From Hydractinia symbiolongicarpus (Eukaryota; Cnidaria; Hydrozoa; Anthoathecata; Hydractiniidae): a stretch of DNA of 64,000 bases. Made by a program: the position numbers and the translations under genes. Below the pieces are notes generated by a model. The model was given only the letters and a program-made list of their open reading frames with translations. It had not been told where the DNA came from and ran no database searches. Below, one piece after another: positions 7,765 through 15,456 of the stretch. The stretch's first letter is position 1; every line of letters starts with the position of its first letter. Where the stretch lies: contig NC_079881.1 in assembly GCF_029227915.1 (NCBI RefSeq), positions 13,741,501-13,805,500 of the forward strand. The letters are read 5' to 3'.

Positions 7765-8256
7765 ATGTCCGAGCTTAATATTCATCCAACTCCCGATTAT
7801 TCGAGTGATCAAGACAAGCTTGTTAATTCTCAACTTGGAGATTTGACAAAATTACGAAATAAATTCGACAGCAAGTTGTATAAATACAACAAAGCACTAA
7901 ACCGATTAGCGATTACACTCGGCATCTCGGAAAACTTGGTCGTTACCACTGGTATTGGTACGATAGTCCGGAGCGCTACCATTATTAGAATTCCCATTTA
8001 TATGGGATTTTCCGGTATAGGACCATCCAGCTCTGTTTCCCGTGAAATTATCTCGGAATATATTAATAAATATAGAAAGAAACTCAAGAAAGTTGAGAAA
8101 TTATACGATACTGTAGTATCGTATATTGATGAGATTAGAAACTCTTCCTATTTCTGTGCACCGAATGATGATAATATTAGCAACATGGAATTTCAAACTT
8201 TGTGTGGTATATACTATGAAGCTCTTGAAAAGATAAGTAAAATAGATGGAGAGTGA
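7765..8256 (+). CDS. Hydrophobic-core protein, paralog 1 of a tandem pair
   Basis: 163 residues, ATG 7765, TGA 8254-8256. It shares its plan with 8330-8911: an acidic N-terminus with YSS(D/E)QD, a basic YKYNKAL(N/D)RLAI segment (about 43-54), and a central hydrophobic region (about 58-93). A basic YRKKLKKVEKLYD helix follows, then NDDNISNMEFQTLCGIYYEALEK. It stops about 30 residues earlier than its paralog, and its hydrophobic region is more diverged, so it may be the decaying copy. A pore-forming or membrane-inserting role would fit the layout but is only inference. Confidence 0.65.
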   Translation: MSELNIHPTPDYSSDQDKLVNSQLGDLTKLRNKFDSKLYKYNKALNRLAITLGISENLVVTTGIGTIVRSATIIRIPIYMGFSGIGPSSSVSREIISEYINKYRKKLKKVEKLYDTVVSYIDEIRNSSYFCAPNDDNISNMEFQTLCGIYYEALEKISKIDGE

Positions 8257-8283
8257 AACATTCTCAAAAGAATCATGAAAGGC

Positions 8284-8329
8284 GTTTTTTTATTATTTAG
8301 AGGATAGTTTTTCTTTGTAATAAACTAAA
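8284..8329 (+). promoter_or_regulatory. Copy of the divergent promoter block upstream of paralog 2
   Basis: TTATTATTTAGAGGATAGTT followed by a short spacer and AACTAAAATGGCCGA, closely matching 7723-7769. Here it serves one gene only. Confidence 0.5.
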
Positions 8330-8911
8330 ATGGCCGATCTTAAGATTTATCCAAAGTTACCCACCGCTCCTGAGTATTCGAGTGAGCAAGACAGGTTTAA
8401 TACAAATACAGTTAATTCCCAACTTGAAGAGTTGGTAAAATTACAAAAGAAATTCCGGGACAAGGAGTATAAATACAACAAAGCACTAGACCGATTAGCT
8501 ATTTCACTCTACATCTCAGGAACCTTGGCCATTTCCACCAGTATTGGTATGATAGCAACCAGTGCTACCCTTGTTGGAATTCCCATTTCTATAGGACTTT
8601 CCAGCGTATCCATAGGTGGAGCTATATCCTGTACCATTATCTCAGCATCGATTAAGAGATATCAAAATAAACTCAACAAAGTCATGAAATTATGTGATGT
8701 TGTAACATCTGCTATTGCTGTGTTTAAAAACTCTTTCTCACGAGCATTGAGTAATGATAATATTAGCCACATGGAATTTCAAACATTGTGTGGTATATAC
8801 TACGAAGCTCTGGAAAAGATGAGCAAAACAGATAGAAAGATGGAGAGTGAAACACGCAATCAGTTTGAAAAAAGTTTAATGGCGGAAGTTCAAAGTCTAA
8901 AAAGGCGTTAA
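8330..8911 (+). CDS. Hydrophobic-core protein, paralog 2 of a tandem pair
   Basis: 193 residues, ATG 8330, TAA 8909-8911. The central hydrophobic domain is Gly/Ser/Ile rich (about 58-105, including VGIPISIGLSSVSIGGAIS), flanked by basic helices (YKYNKALDRLAI and IKRYQNKLNKVMKL). The charged C-terminal tail, RKMESETRNQFEKSLMAEVQ, is missing from paralog 1. The family recurs in cnidarian-type Polintons without a known function. The glycine-rich hydrophobic core between amphipathic helices resembles the general layout of membrane-active proteins, an inference only. It is convergent with the integrase gene. Confidence 0.7.
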   Translation: MADLKIYPKLPTAPEYSSEQDRFNTNTVNSQLEELVKLQKKFRDKEYKYNKALDRLAISLYISGTLAISTSIGMIATSATLVGIPISIGLSSVSIGGAISCTIISASIKRYQNKLNKVMKLCDVVTSAIAVFKNSFSRALSNDNISHMEFQTLCGIYYEALEKMSKTDRKMESETRNQFEKSLMAEVQSLKRR

Positions 8912-9094
8912 ATCAGGAACAAAGTTAGTAATGTGTGCCTGTATACCACTCACATGTTTCATGTGCTATTTGAAAAATTGAAAGTAAGGCGGTTTATGAC
9001 ATTATGCGGCCTTACCCGCCGGCCGCCCCGCGCGATCCCCGGCACAATCATCTTTACCAAGATACTTTTTGTCATTGTCATGACTTCGTCCCCC
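8912..9094. other. Convergent intergenic region
   Basis: The gap between the plus-strand paralog and the minus-strand integrase. It holds a small hairpin CACATG-TTT-CATGTG (8951-8965) and a locally GC-rich patch CCCGCCGGCCGCCCCGCGCG near 9017-9036. No gene seen. Confidence 0.5.
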
Positions 9095-10077
9095 TCACCA
9101 ACCTTGCACATAATCAGGAGGTAAATCTGTATCTTCAGGTATTAACATCAATTCCTCTTTTACAAAAGCTCGTCTTGGTCCGTCTTGAACATAATACATT
9201 ACACGGTTACCGGGTTGCGCTATTACCTCACGCAATCTATATGTGTTTTTCGACCATATTCTATCGGTTGCCCGTCTCCGCCCATCATCATGCTCTTCAC
9301 CGGGTTGCAGTAGATATCTATACAAGCCATCTTTAGGTAATTCTACTTCAGGTGGATAACTCTCTTGATTAACCAAAGGCACCTCTTTCATTATAATAGC
9401 ATCTTTTGGTTTCATACCAATCATCTGCGTCTTTGTATCGTTTAGCCTATCAATCAGTTTATACAGATGCTTAACCCATGTAGATGATACCTTTTCCGAA
9501 TCATTCAGTTCTTGGGCATCTTGTATTTTGAATAAATTTTCCGCAAGTATCTTGTTCAACGCCTCAACAAAAGCTGTGTGCGTATGCTTATATTATATTT
9601 TGTAGTCGCCCTTTTAATTTCAACCTTATGCTTCTCCAACAATTTTGATACATCTGCTTTGAATTCTGAACCGTTATCACATTGGAAAGTTTTCGGATAA
9701 GTTAATGGTCCTGTCTTGTAGATGTCCTCAATCATGGCGGCAACCTCTTTGGCTTTCTTACTCCTCAAAGGTCGGGCTACTTTGTATCTGGAGGCAGCAT
9801 CGATTCCTGACAAAATGTACTTATATTTATTACCATACAGTATGTCACCGGGCATGTACAATAAATCGAATTGATGTAAATCATTAGGGGTGGTAACTTC
9901 ATAATGTGGTCTTTCAACATGTTTTGGGGCGGGTAAATGTACTTGCCAAAATGCTTGTTTTGATAGCCACTTCTTAATCTCCTTTGGCTTGAAACCGAAT
10001 CCTCTTAAATTCTGAACAGCCTTTTGTCCTTTCCATAAATTTTGAGGTTGATAGTAAGTCTCTTGAAGTTTTGACAT
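9095..10077 (-). pseudogene. INT: Retroviral-type integrase (DDE, rve family), frameshifted before the catalytic Glu
   Basis: ATG at 10077. The first 173-codon frame contains an N-terminal region, then the core domain with catalytic Asp in HQFDLLYMP (residue 71) and in FQCDNGSEF (residue 134). This frame stops at 9556. The expected continuation with the catalytic Glu (AFVEALN), a helical linker, and a C-terminal SH3/chromo-like region (RIWSKNTYRLREVI...RRAFVKEELMLIPED) lies in a second frame ending at 9095. The net -1 shift is at about 9590, in an AT-dinucleotide tract. Without the Glu the DDE triad is broken and the protein would not integrate DNA. Polinton integrases insert the element and create the target duplication. 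Confidence 0.9.
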
Positions 10078-10171
10078 GTTTTATTTATGCACACCTTTAT
10101 TTATCTCCTTTTTTGTTATTATGTAGTACGATAAAAGTTCTTAAAAGTATTTTTACTGATTATATATAAAG
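10078..10171. promoter_or_regulatory. Divergent intergenic region between integrase and a Rho_N-like gene
   Basis: 94 bp of AT-rich DNA between divergent ATGs. TATATATAAA at 10161-10170 touches the plus-strand ATG and is too close to be a normal TATA box for that start; it could be part of a late-type promoter. Confidence 0.35.
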
Positions 10172-10399
10172 ATGTCTGACGTGGCTACCCAAACTGATCT
10201 ACATTGTGATACCACCGATGGTGGTGTACCCGACTACAAATTAATGAAACTCAAAGAGTTGAGAGAAGTGGCTAAATCCCGTGGGATTAAGTATATTTAT
10301 GGAATGAATAAAGCTAAATTGCGTGAGGTGATTGCGAGGAATAATATTGATCCATCCTACACCATCGACCTAGAAACCAGACAAGAATGGTATGGATAA
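10172..10399 (+). CDS. Small protein with a Rho_N/SAP-like motif
   Basis: 75 residues, ATG 10172, TAA 10397-10399. After an acidic start, residues 25-53 (MKLKELREVAKSRGIKYIYG...KAKLREVIA) fit the two-helix Rho_N/SAP-like fold associated with nucleic-acid binding. The same type of motif recurs twice in 10780-11418 and once at the start of the polymerase frame at 11549. The downstream sequence in the same frame is peptide-like for some codons (NREAYLRSQKRYNDKR), so the gene may once have been longer. Confidence 0.6.
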   Translation: MSDVATQTDLHCDTTDGGVPDYKLMKLKELREVAKSRGIKYIYGMNKAKLREVIARNNIDPSYTIDLETRQEWYG

Positions 10400-10779
10400 T
10401 TTTCCAACTGGAGGGTAAACAACAGAGAAGCATATCTAAGATCTCAAAAACGTTATAATGATAAGAGATCTTCCAAAAGGTGATTGGATCTAGATCTAGA
10501 TCTAGATCTGGAACGGATTTTGTTACTCGCTAGGGTAACAAATGTTATGAAGGTGATGCTCTCGCGTCCCGATTTTTTTTTCCTGGGGGAGTACCCACCA
10601 GCATTTCCCTCGGGAAACGATGTTGGTATCATAAACCGCGGTTTACCACCAACTACCCTGTGGAAAATTCCTGTGACCACCATGGTGGTTATGCGAACGA
10701 AGCCCCTCGCGATCCTCGTCCGGTTTCACGATTATAAAACTATCTTAAAGATTCATAAAATCGTATATCACAACCAGGC
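10400..10779. other. Intergenic region with TAGATC repeat, hairpin and TATA-type promoter
   Basis: No gene seen. It contains a (TCTAGA)n-type hexamer run at about 10487-10509 and a hairpin at 10519-10542. A promoter-like block at 10722-10779 (GGTTTCACGATTATAAAAC ... GTATATCACAACC) is duplicated at 11490-11548. TATAAAA at 10733-10739 lies about 41-47 bp before the ATG at 10780. Confidence 0.55.
10519..10542. terminator. Hairpin TTTGTTAC...GTAACAAA
   Basis: 8-bp stem with an 8-base loop, followed by TGTTATGAA. The same stem plus the ATGTTATGAA extension recurs at 11445-11478. It belongs to the set of GTTAC hairpins in this element. Confidence 0.4.
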
Positions 10780-11418
10780 ATGTCTTCAGGAATCGTTCTC
10801 GATTCCATATACAGTAGAGAATACATTGATGACTTTGATCTTTTCACGGTCCCCGATTTAAGAGCCCGAGCGAGGTTCCTTGTCATACGTAGATACTCGC
10901 GGCTCATTAGGTCCGAGCTTATCGAATTATTGCTATCAACAGTACCCACTAGAGAACCCGATATGACTTTGAGAACGGTTTCCGAATTAAGGGATCTCGC
11001 TAGAGAACGTGGTCTACGCGGCTACTCAAGGCTACTCAAGGCTGAGCTGACCGAATTATTGAGACCCACCAGACCGGTACCGGCGCCGCTCGTCCTAGGG
11101 ATGCGGGGTCTCGAACTGATCGAATTTTTGGGACCCGTGCCGAGACCAAATGTATCAGCACCGATACCCATGGATCCAATCGATGAGGATAATGTTGAGC
11201 TGCATCAGCCGGCTATCCTGGACTATGATATTGATACCTTGGATGAATCGGAAAATTGCATAATTTGCTATTCGAAACGAAAGGAAGCAACTATTGTTCA
11301 TGGGAACACCGGGCATTTTTGCTGTTGTTTATCGTGCGCATCTATATTGAAAGCAAGGGGGGGTAAATGCCCCATATGTCGCGCATCCATAGATCTTGTC
11401 ATTAGACAATATAATTGA
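10780..11418 (+). CDS. Two Rho_N/SAP-like motifs fused to an MDM2-type RING finger
   Basis: 212 residues, ATG 10780, TGA 11416-11418. Two N-terminal repeats (about 22-50, VPDLRARARFLVIRRYSRLI; about 66-93, VSELRDLARERGLRGYSRLL) look like Rho_N/SAP nucleic-acid-binding helices. A Pro-rich and acidic linker follows. Residues 160-201 form a RING domain: C-x2-C, then IVHGNTGHF with His-x4-His, then C-x2-C, then C-x2-C (CPIC). The His-Gly-x-Thr-Gly-His arrangement and the C-terminal tail after CPICR closely resemble the MDM2/MDMX RING, which uses the tail for dimerization and E2 activation. It is probably an E3 ubiquitin ligase acting at nucleic acid or on host proteins. Capture from a host MDM2-like gene is inference. 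Confidence 0.75.
   Translation: MSSGIVLDSIYSREYIDDFDLFTVPDLRARARFLVIRRYSRLIRSELIELLLSTVPTREPDMTLRTVSELRDLARERGLRGYSRLLKAELTELLRPTRPVPAPLVLGMRGLELIEFLGPVPRPNVSAPIPMDPIDEDNVELHQPAILDYDIDTLDESENCIICYSKRKEATIVHGNTGHFCCCLSCASILKARGGKCPICRASIDLVIRQYN
10961..11062 (+). repeat. Duplicated Rho_N coding module, copy 1
   Basis: Starts CCCGATATGACTT and runs through a Rho_N motif; nearly identical to 11543-11650. In this copy the ATG is internal to the RING gene; in the other it is the polymerase start. A 10-bp direct repeat GCTACTCAAG occurs in both copies. Confidence 0.85.
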
Positions 11419-11444
11419 TTTGTTGGGGGTCAGATTGTTTTTTT

Positions 11445-11468
11445 TTTGTTACTCACGCGAGTAACAAA
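11445..11468. terminator. Hairpin after the RING gene
   Basis: TTTGTTACTC and GAGTAACAAA form a perfect 10-bp stem around ACGC, 27 bp after the stop codon, preceded by an oligo-T run. It is the best preserved member of the GTTAC hairpin set. Confidence 0.5.
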
Positions 11469-11489
11469 TGTTATGAATCTTTTTTTTTT

Positions 11490-11548
11490 GGTTTCACGAT
11501 TGTATAAAACCATATTAAAGGTCCACATATAGTATATCACAACCCGAT
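11490..11548 (+). promoter_or_regulatory. TATA-type promoter of the polymerase gene, copy of 10722-10779
   Basis: GGTTTCACGATTGTATAAAAC with TATAAAA at 11503-11509, about 40 bp before the ATG at 11549. GTATATCACAACC just before the start codon is shared with the RING gene. Conservation between the two copies marks the likely control elements. Confidence 0.5.
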
Positions 11549-11650
11549 ATGACTTCGAGAAATACAGTTTCCGAATTAAGGGATCTCGCTAGAGAACGCG
11601 GTATACGCGGCTACTCAAGGCTACTCAAGGCTGAGCTGATCGAATTATTG
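11543..11650 (+). repeat. Duplicated Rho_N coding module, copy 2
   Basis: Partner of 10961-11062, forming the start of the polymerase frame. With the duplicated hairpin and promoter upstream it shows that a segment covering a 3' hairpin, promoter and N-terminal domain was copied. Confidence 0.85.
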
Positions 11651-13000
11651 ACAACCACTACTGTGTCAGCACCGGTACCCGTGCCGAGACCCACCAGACC
11701 AGTACCAGCGCCGAGACCAAATAGACCAATACCGATGCATAGACCTGTACCGGCACCGAGACCCTCGAGATTCGGTACTAGCCAACAAGACATGGATTTG
11801 TTTGAGCTGCAAGAAATGATTAAAACCAGACCTATTGTGAAAAGTAAGTTGAATGAATGGAGGGAATGGTTGATAAATCATGTACCTAAGGCTATTAAGG
11901 ATAAAACAACAAAAGCTTTCAAAACCATGAAGGATAAGATCATGAGTTTGTATAAAAAGGGTAGTGGAGAGAAAGAAGAGGAAGAGGTGAAAGAGGAAAA
12001 CCCCTATACTCCTATTGAAGAAGCGTTTGTAGGTTCATACAAACGCTTCAAGATAAACTCGGATGGTGAGAAGAATGTCAGGGTATTTTTGAAAAAGGTT
12101 CATCCTATCGTCAAGAGGTTGATGAAGGACTTGGTCGAACAGAAGAAGTCTTTGAAGACTCAGGTGACATTGTGGGTGAGGTGGGTGAGGGATGATTTAT
12201 CCAATGAGGATTTATCTAATCCCGAATCAATAGTAATGCATGTCGATAAGGCGTTCAATAGCTATATGGAGATACTGCACGCCCACGATGACATTTCCGA
12301 TGTTTTCGATCGGATGTGTAATAAGATAATCGACCAGATTGAAAACCCCGCTCTACCCGCCAGCGGGTTCACAATCGAAAGGATCCTACATATGCATGTG
12401 GACTTTCATAAACTGAAATTAACCAGAGGTAGTTCTTACTTGCCGCTACCCAAGAATTTCAGTGGAAAGCGATCTGTGATTAACCCTCATAATGAGGATG
12501 ATGATGAATGTTTCAGATGGGCTATTATCGCTGCGCTTAACCACAATCTAATCAATAATCATCCTGAGCGTATCTCAATTCTTAAGAAGAATGACAAGTA
12601 TAATTGGGATGGTCTAACTTTCCCAATGGCGCTAAATAAAATAGATTTGTTTGAGAGAAGGAACCCCGATGTCGCTGTGCATGTTTTGACAAAGGACGGG
12701 AGAGAAGGTATCTACATGTGTCGCAAGTCGAAGCATCTGGATCGTAAGGAGACGGTTGTTTTGTTTTTACTGTGTGAGGGGGATAAGAGACATTATATCG
12801 CCGTAAAGAATCTTAGCGATGTCCTGAGCAAGGCCAACTCGAAGCACAAAAATAGGGAGTATTATTGCTTGAATTGTCTAAATGGATTCTTAAGCGAACA
12901 GAAAAGGGATGAGCACTTTGAATATTGTAAAGATAACGATGCCGAGATTCAACTCCCTGAGGAGGGTAGCACCTTAACCTTCACTGATGGTAAGTTTTAG
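11549..13000 (+). pseudogene. POLB: Family B DNA polymerase, N-terminal part (Rho_N motif, Pro-rich linker, N-terminal domain)
   Basis: 483 codons from ATG 11549 to an in-frame TAG at 12998-13000. Residues 6-34 are a Rho_N/SAP-like motif nearly identical to the second repeat of the RING protein. Residues about 38-74 are a Pro/Arg-rich linker built from PVPAPRP-type repeats. Residues about 130-480 are the region that precedes the exonuclease domain in Polinton polymerases: a conserved ECFRWAIIAALNH block, then WDGLTFPMALNKIDLFERR, and a C2H2-type finger YYCLNC...HFEYC (440-460). The next segment continues in the same phase after the stop, so this was one long gene. Polinton polymerases copy the element by protein-primed synthesis. 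Confidence 0.85.
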
Positions 13001-13018
13001 CTCAAATCTCCATTTATC

Positions 13019-13579
13019 ATGTATGCCGATTTCGAAGCTTTCACAAAAGAGTTGCCCGAAGAAGAGAGAAAATGTGGATCATCTACCGATAAAGTTGGTA
13101 AACATGTTCCCACGGGTTTTTGTTGTTATAGCAAATATGCTCATGGTGAAGTGCCGGACCCTCTGAAGCTTTACCGCGGTGAGGACTGTGTTCCACGCTT
13201 TGTAGATCATGTAGTTTCTGAGGTGAAAAGGTTATATAACATGTTTCCTCAGAAAGCAATGGATCCACTGACGGAGGATGAGCGTGACAGTTTCAAGAGA
13301 GCCAGGGTGTGCCACATTTGCATGGAAGAATTTGATGACAAGGATGACATCAAGGTTAGGGATCACTGCCATTTCACCGGTAAGTTTCGCGGGGCTGCCC
13401 ACCGTGAGTGTAATCTCCGATACAAGGTACCCAATTATATCCCTGTCGTCTTCCATAACCTGAGTGGATATGACGCACATCTATTCATCAAAGAGCTTGC
13501 TAAACAGCATGGAGAGGAAGGTATAAGCGTCATTGCCGAAAATAAGGAGAAATATATCTCTTTCTCGACGGATGTTTAG
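13019..13579 (+). pseudogene. POLB: Family B DNA polymerase, exonuclease part with an inserted zinc site
   Basis: Same reading phase as 11549-13000, split from it only by the TAG at 12998-13000. Exo I is YADFEAF (residues 2-8 of this segment, with the D-x-E pair) and Exo II is HNLSGYD (146-152). Between them lies a Cys/His cluster CHIC...DHCHFTGKFRGAAHRECN (98-131). It resembles an endonuclease VII-like zinc site and is common in Polinton polymerases. A second in-frame TAG ends the segment at 13577-13579. The same frame remains open and polymerase-like to about 13686, where a net -1 shift moves it to the next segment's frame. Confidence 0.85.
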
Positions 13580-13752
13580 GTTGGTGAACACATTGACAAA
13601 AATAGAGAGACTAAAGCCAAAAAGATAAAATTAAGATTCATCGATTCGGTTCGTTTCATGGCTAGTAGCCTGGATAAGTTGGTAAACATCTCTCTGATGA
13701 TCAGTGTAAAAATCTTCGAAAATTCTTCAATGATGATGAGCAATTCAAAATA
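13580..13752 (+). pseudogene. POLB: Polymerase sequence between breaks: after the second stop and across the frameshift
   Basis: From 13580 to about 13686 the exonuclease frame continues (KLRFIDSVRFMASSLDKLV is polymerase-like). From about 13687 the frame used by 13753-15456 is open (SDDQCKNLRKFFNDDEQF). One deleted base near 13687 explains the shift. The ATG at 13753 is an internal methionine, not a start. Confidence 0.75.
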
Positions 13753-15456
13753 ATGAGAAGAAAGGGTGTATACCCATATGAATATGTTGATTCATTCGAT
13801 AGGTTTAATGAAACTAAGCTTCCGTTGAAAGATGACTTTTATAGTAAGTTGAACATGAATGGTATCAGTGATGCCGATTATGCGCATGCCCAGAAGGTGT
13901 GGAAGGACATGGAAGTTGAAAATATGGGTGCTTATCATGATATCTATCTCAAGACAGACGTTCTATTGCTTTCTGATGTTTTTGAGACTTTTAGGGAAAC
14001 ATGCTTGACAAACTATAAACTGGATCCTTCACATTTTTACACGGCTCCGGGATTAGCCTGGCAGGCCTGTCTGAAAAAGACAGATGTTGAGCTAGATTTG
14101 TTGTCCGATATGGATATGTTACTCTTCATAGAGAGGGGTATTAGGGGCGGTCTCTGTCAGGCTGTTCATAGACACGCCAAGGCCAATAACAAATATATGG
14201 GCGCTAGATATAAGGTGGATGAAGAGGACAGCTATCTCCAGTATCTTGATGCAAACAATCTGTATGGATGGGCTATGATTCAGAAGCTGCCGACAGGAGG
14301 GTTCAAGTGGATTGATGCTAGTAAATTTACTGCTAAACTCATTTCAAAGTTAGCTGCGGAAAATGGTGAAGAGGGTTACTTCCTTGAGGTTGATGCAAGA
14401 TATCCACGGGAGCTTTATGATACACATAACGATCTTCCTTTCATGCCTGAAAGGAAGGTGATTAATGGCGTTGAAAAGCTGACACCGTGTCTGAAAGACA
14501 AGAAGAACTATGTCATTCACATCCGTGCACTTGATCAAGCGTTGAAGCACGGTCTTGTTCTTGAGAGGGTTCATAGAGTACTGAGGTTTAAGCAAAGCGC
14601 ATGGTTGAAACCTTATATAGATTTTAATACCGATCTGCGTACCAAATCAACGAATGACTTCGAAAAGGACTTTTTCAAGCTGATGAACAATTCAGTCTTC
14701 GGTAAAACTATGGAGAATCAACGTAGACACAAAGACATACGCTTGGCTACCAAGAAAGAACAATATGAAAAGCTGGTGATGAAGCCCAACTTCAAGGGTG
14801 CTATCTGTTTCTCGGAAACACTGATGGGCATAGAGATGTCCAAGATCAAGATCAAACTGAACAAGCCAATCTACCTAGGACCGGCGATCCTCCATCTATC
14901 AAAGATAGTTATGTATGAGTTTCACTATGATTACATGAGACCAAAATATGGTGGGGATGTAAAGCTTTGCTACATGGATACAGATTCATTCGTTTATCAT
15001 ATCAAAACCAACGACTTCTACAAAGATATCGCTGATGATGTGCCGACGAGATTTGACACTTCGGGGTACGATAGGAGAGATGGTAGACCTCTACCATTGG
15101 GTTTGAATAAAAAGATCATAGGTCTGATGAAGGATGAGTTAGGTGGTAAGGTAATGACGGAGTTTGTCGCTCTAAGAGCGAAGAATTATGCTTATAAACA
15201 GCTAGACGGAAAAGAAGCAAAGAAGTGCAAAGAAGTCAAGAAATGTGTGGTGAAGAAGACCGTAGGGTTTGATGATTATAAGAGATGCTTGTTCGATGGT
15301 GTGAATATTTACAGAGAACAGATTACCTTTCGATCCATTAGGCATGATATTCACATGGTAAAAACAAACAAACTCGCTCTAAATGCAGATGATGACAAAA
15401 GAATAATAGTAGATGGTATTACCACGTACGCTAGAGGCCATTATAGACACAGTTAA
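13753..15456 (+). pseudogene. POLB: Family B DNA polymerase, palm/fingers/thumb part
   Basis: 567 codons ending TAA at 15454-15456. Motif A is YLDANNLYGWAM (catalytic Asp at 166 of this segment), motif B is KLMNNSVFG (309-317) and motif C is CYMDTDSF (Asp 409 and 411). KTDVLLLSDVFETFR and FYTAPGLAWQACL (about 67-116) precede motif A in the region holding the insertions of protein-primed polymerases. All catalytic residues are present here, but two stops and a frameshift upstream separate this part from the exonuclease and N-terminal domains. The last 15 or so codons lie in the right TIR, so the gene end is also copied at the element's left end. Confidence 0.9.

Noticed and set aside
8933-9336. 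Plus-strand frames over the integrase 3' end
   Set aside because: They lie antisense to the integrase C-terminal region and carry no recognisable features.
10484-10861. Frame beginning with an Asp-Leu repeat from the TAGATC hexamer run
   Set aside because: Caused by the microsatellite; it overlaps the RING gene start in another frame and has no domain.
12990-13010. A tiny intron GTAAGTTTTAG around the polymerase stop at 12998
   Set aside because: It looks like a donor directly followed by an acceptor, but 11 bp is far too short for a spliceosomal intron; a nonsense mutation is simpler.
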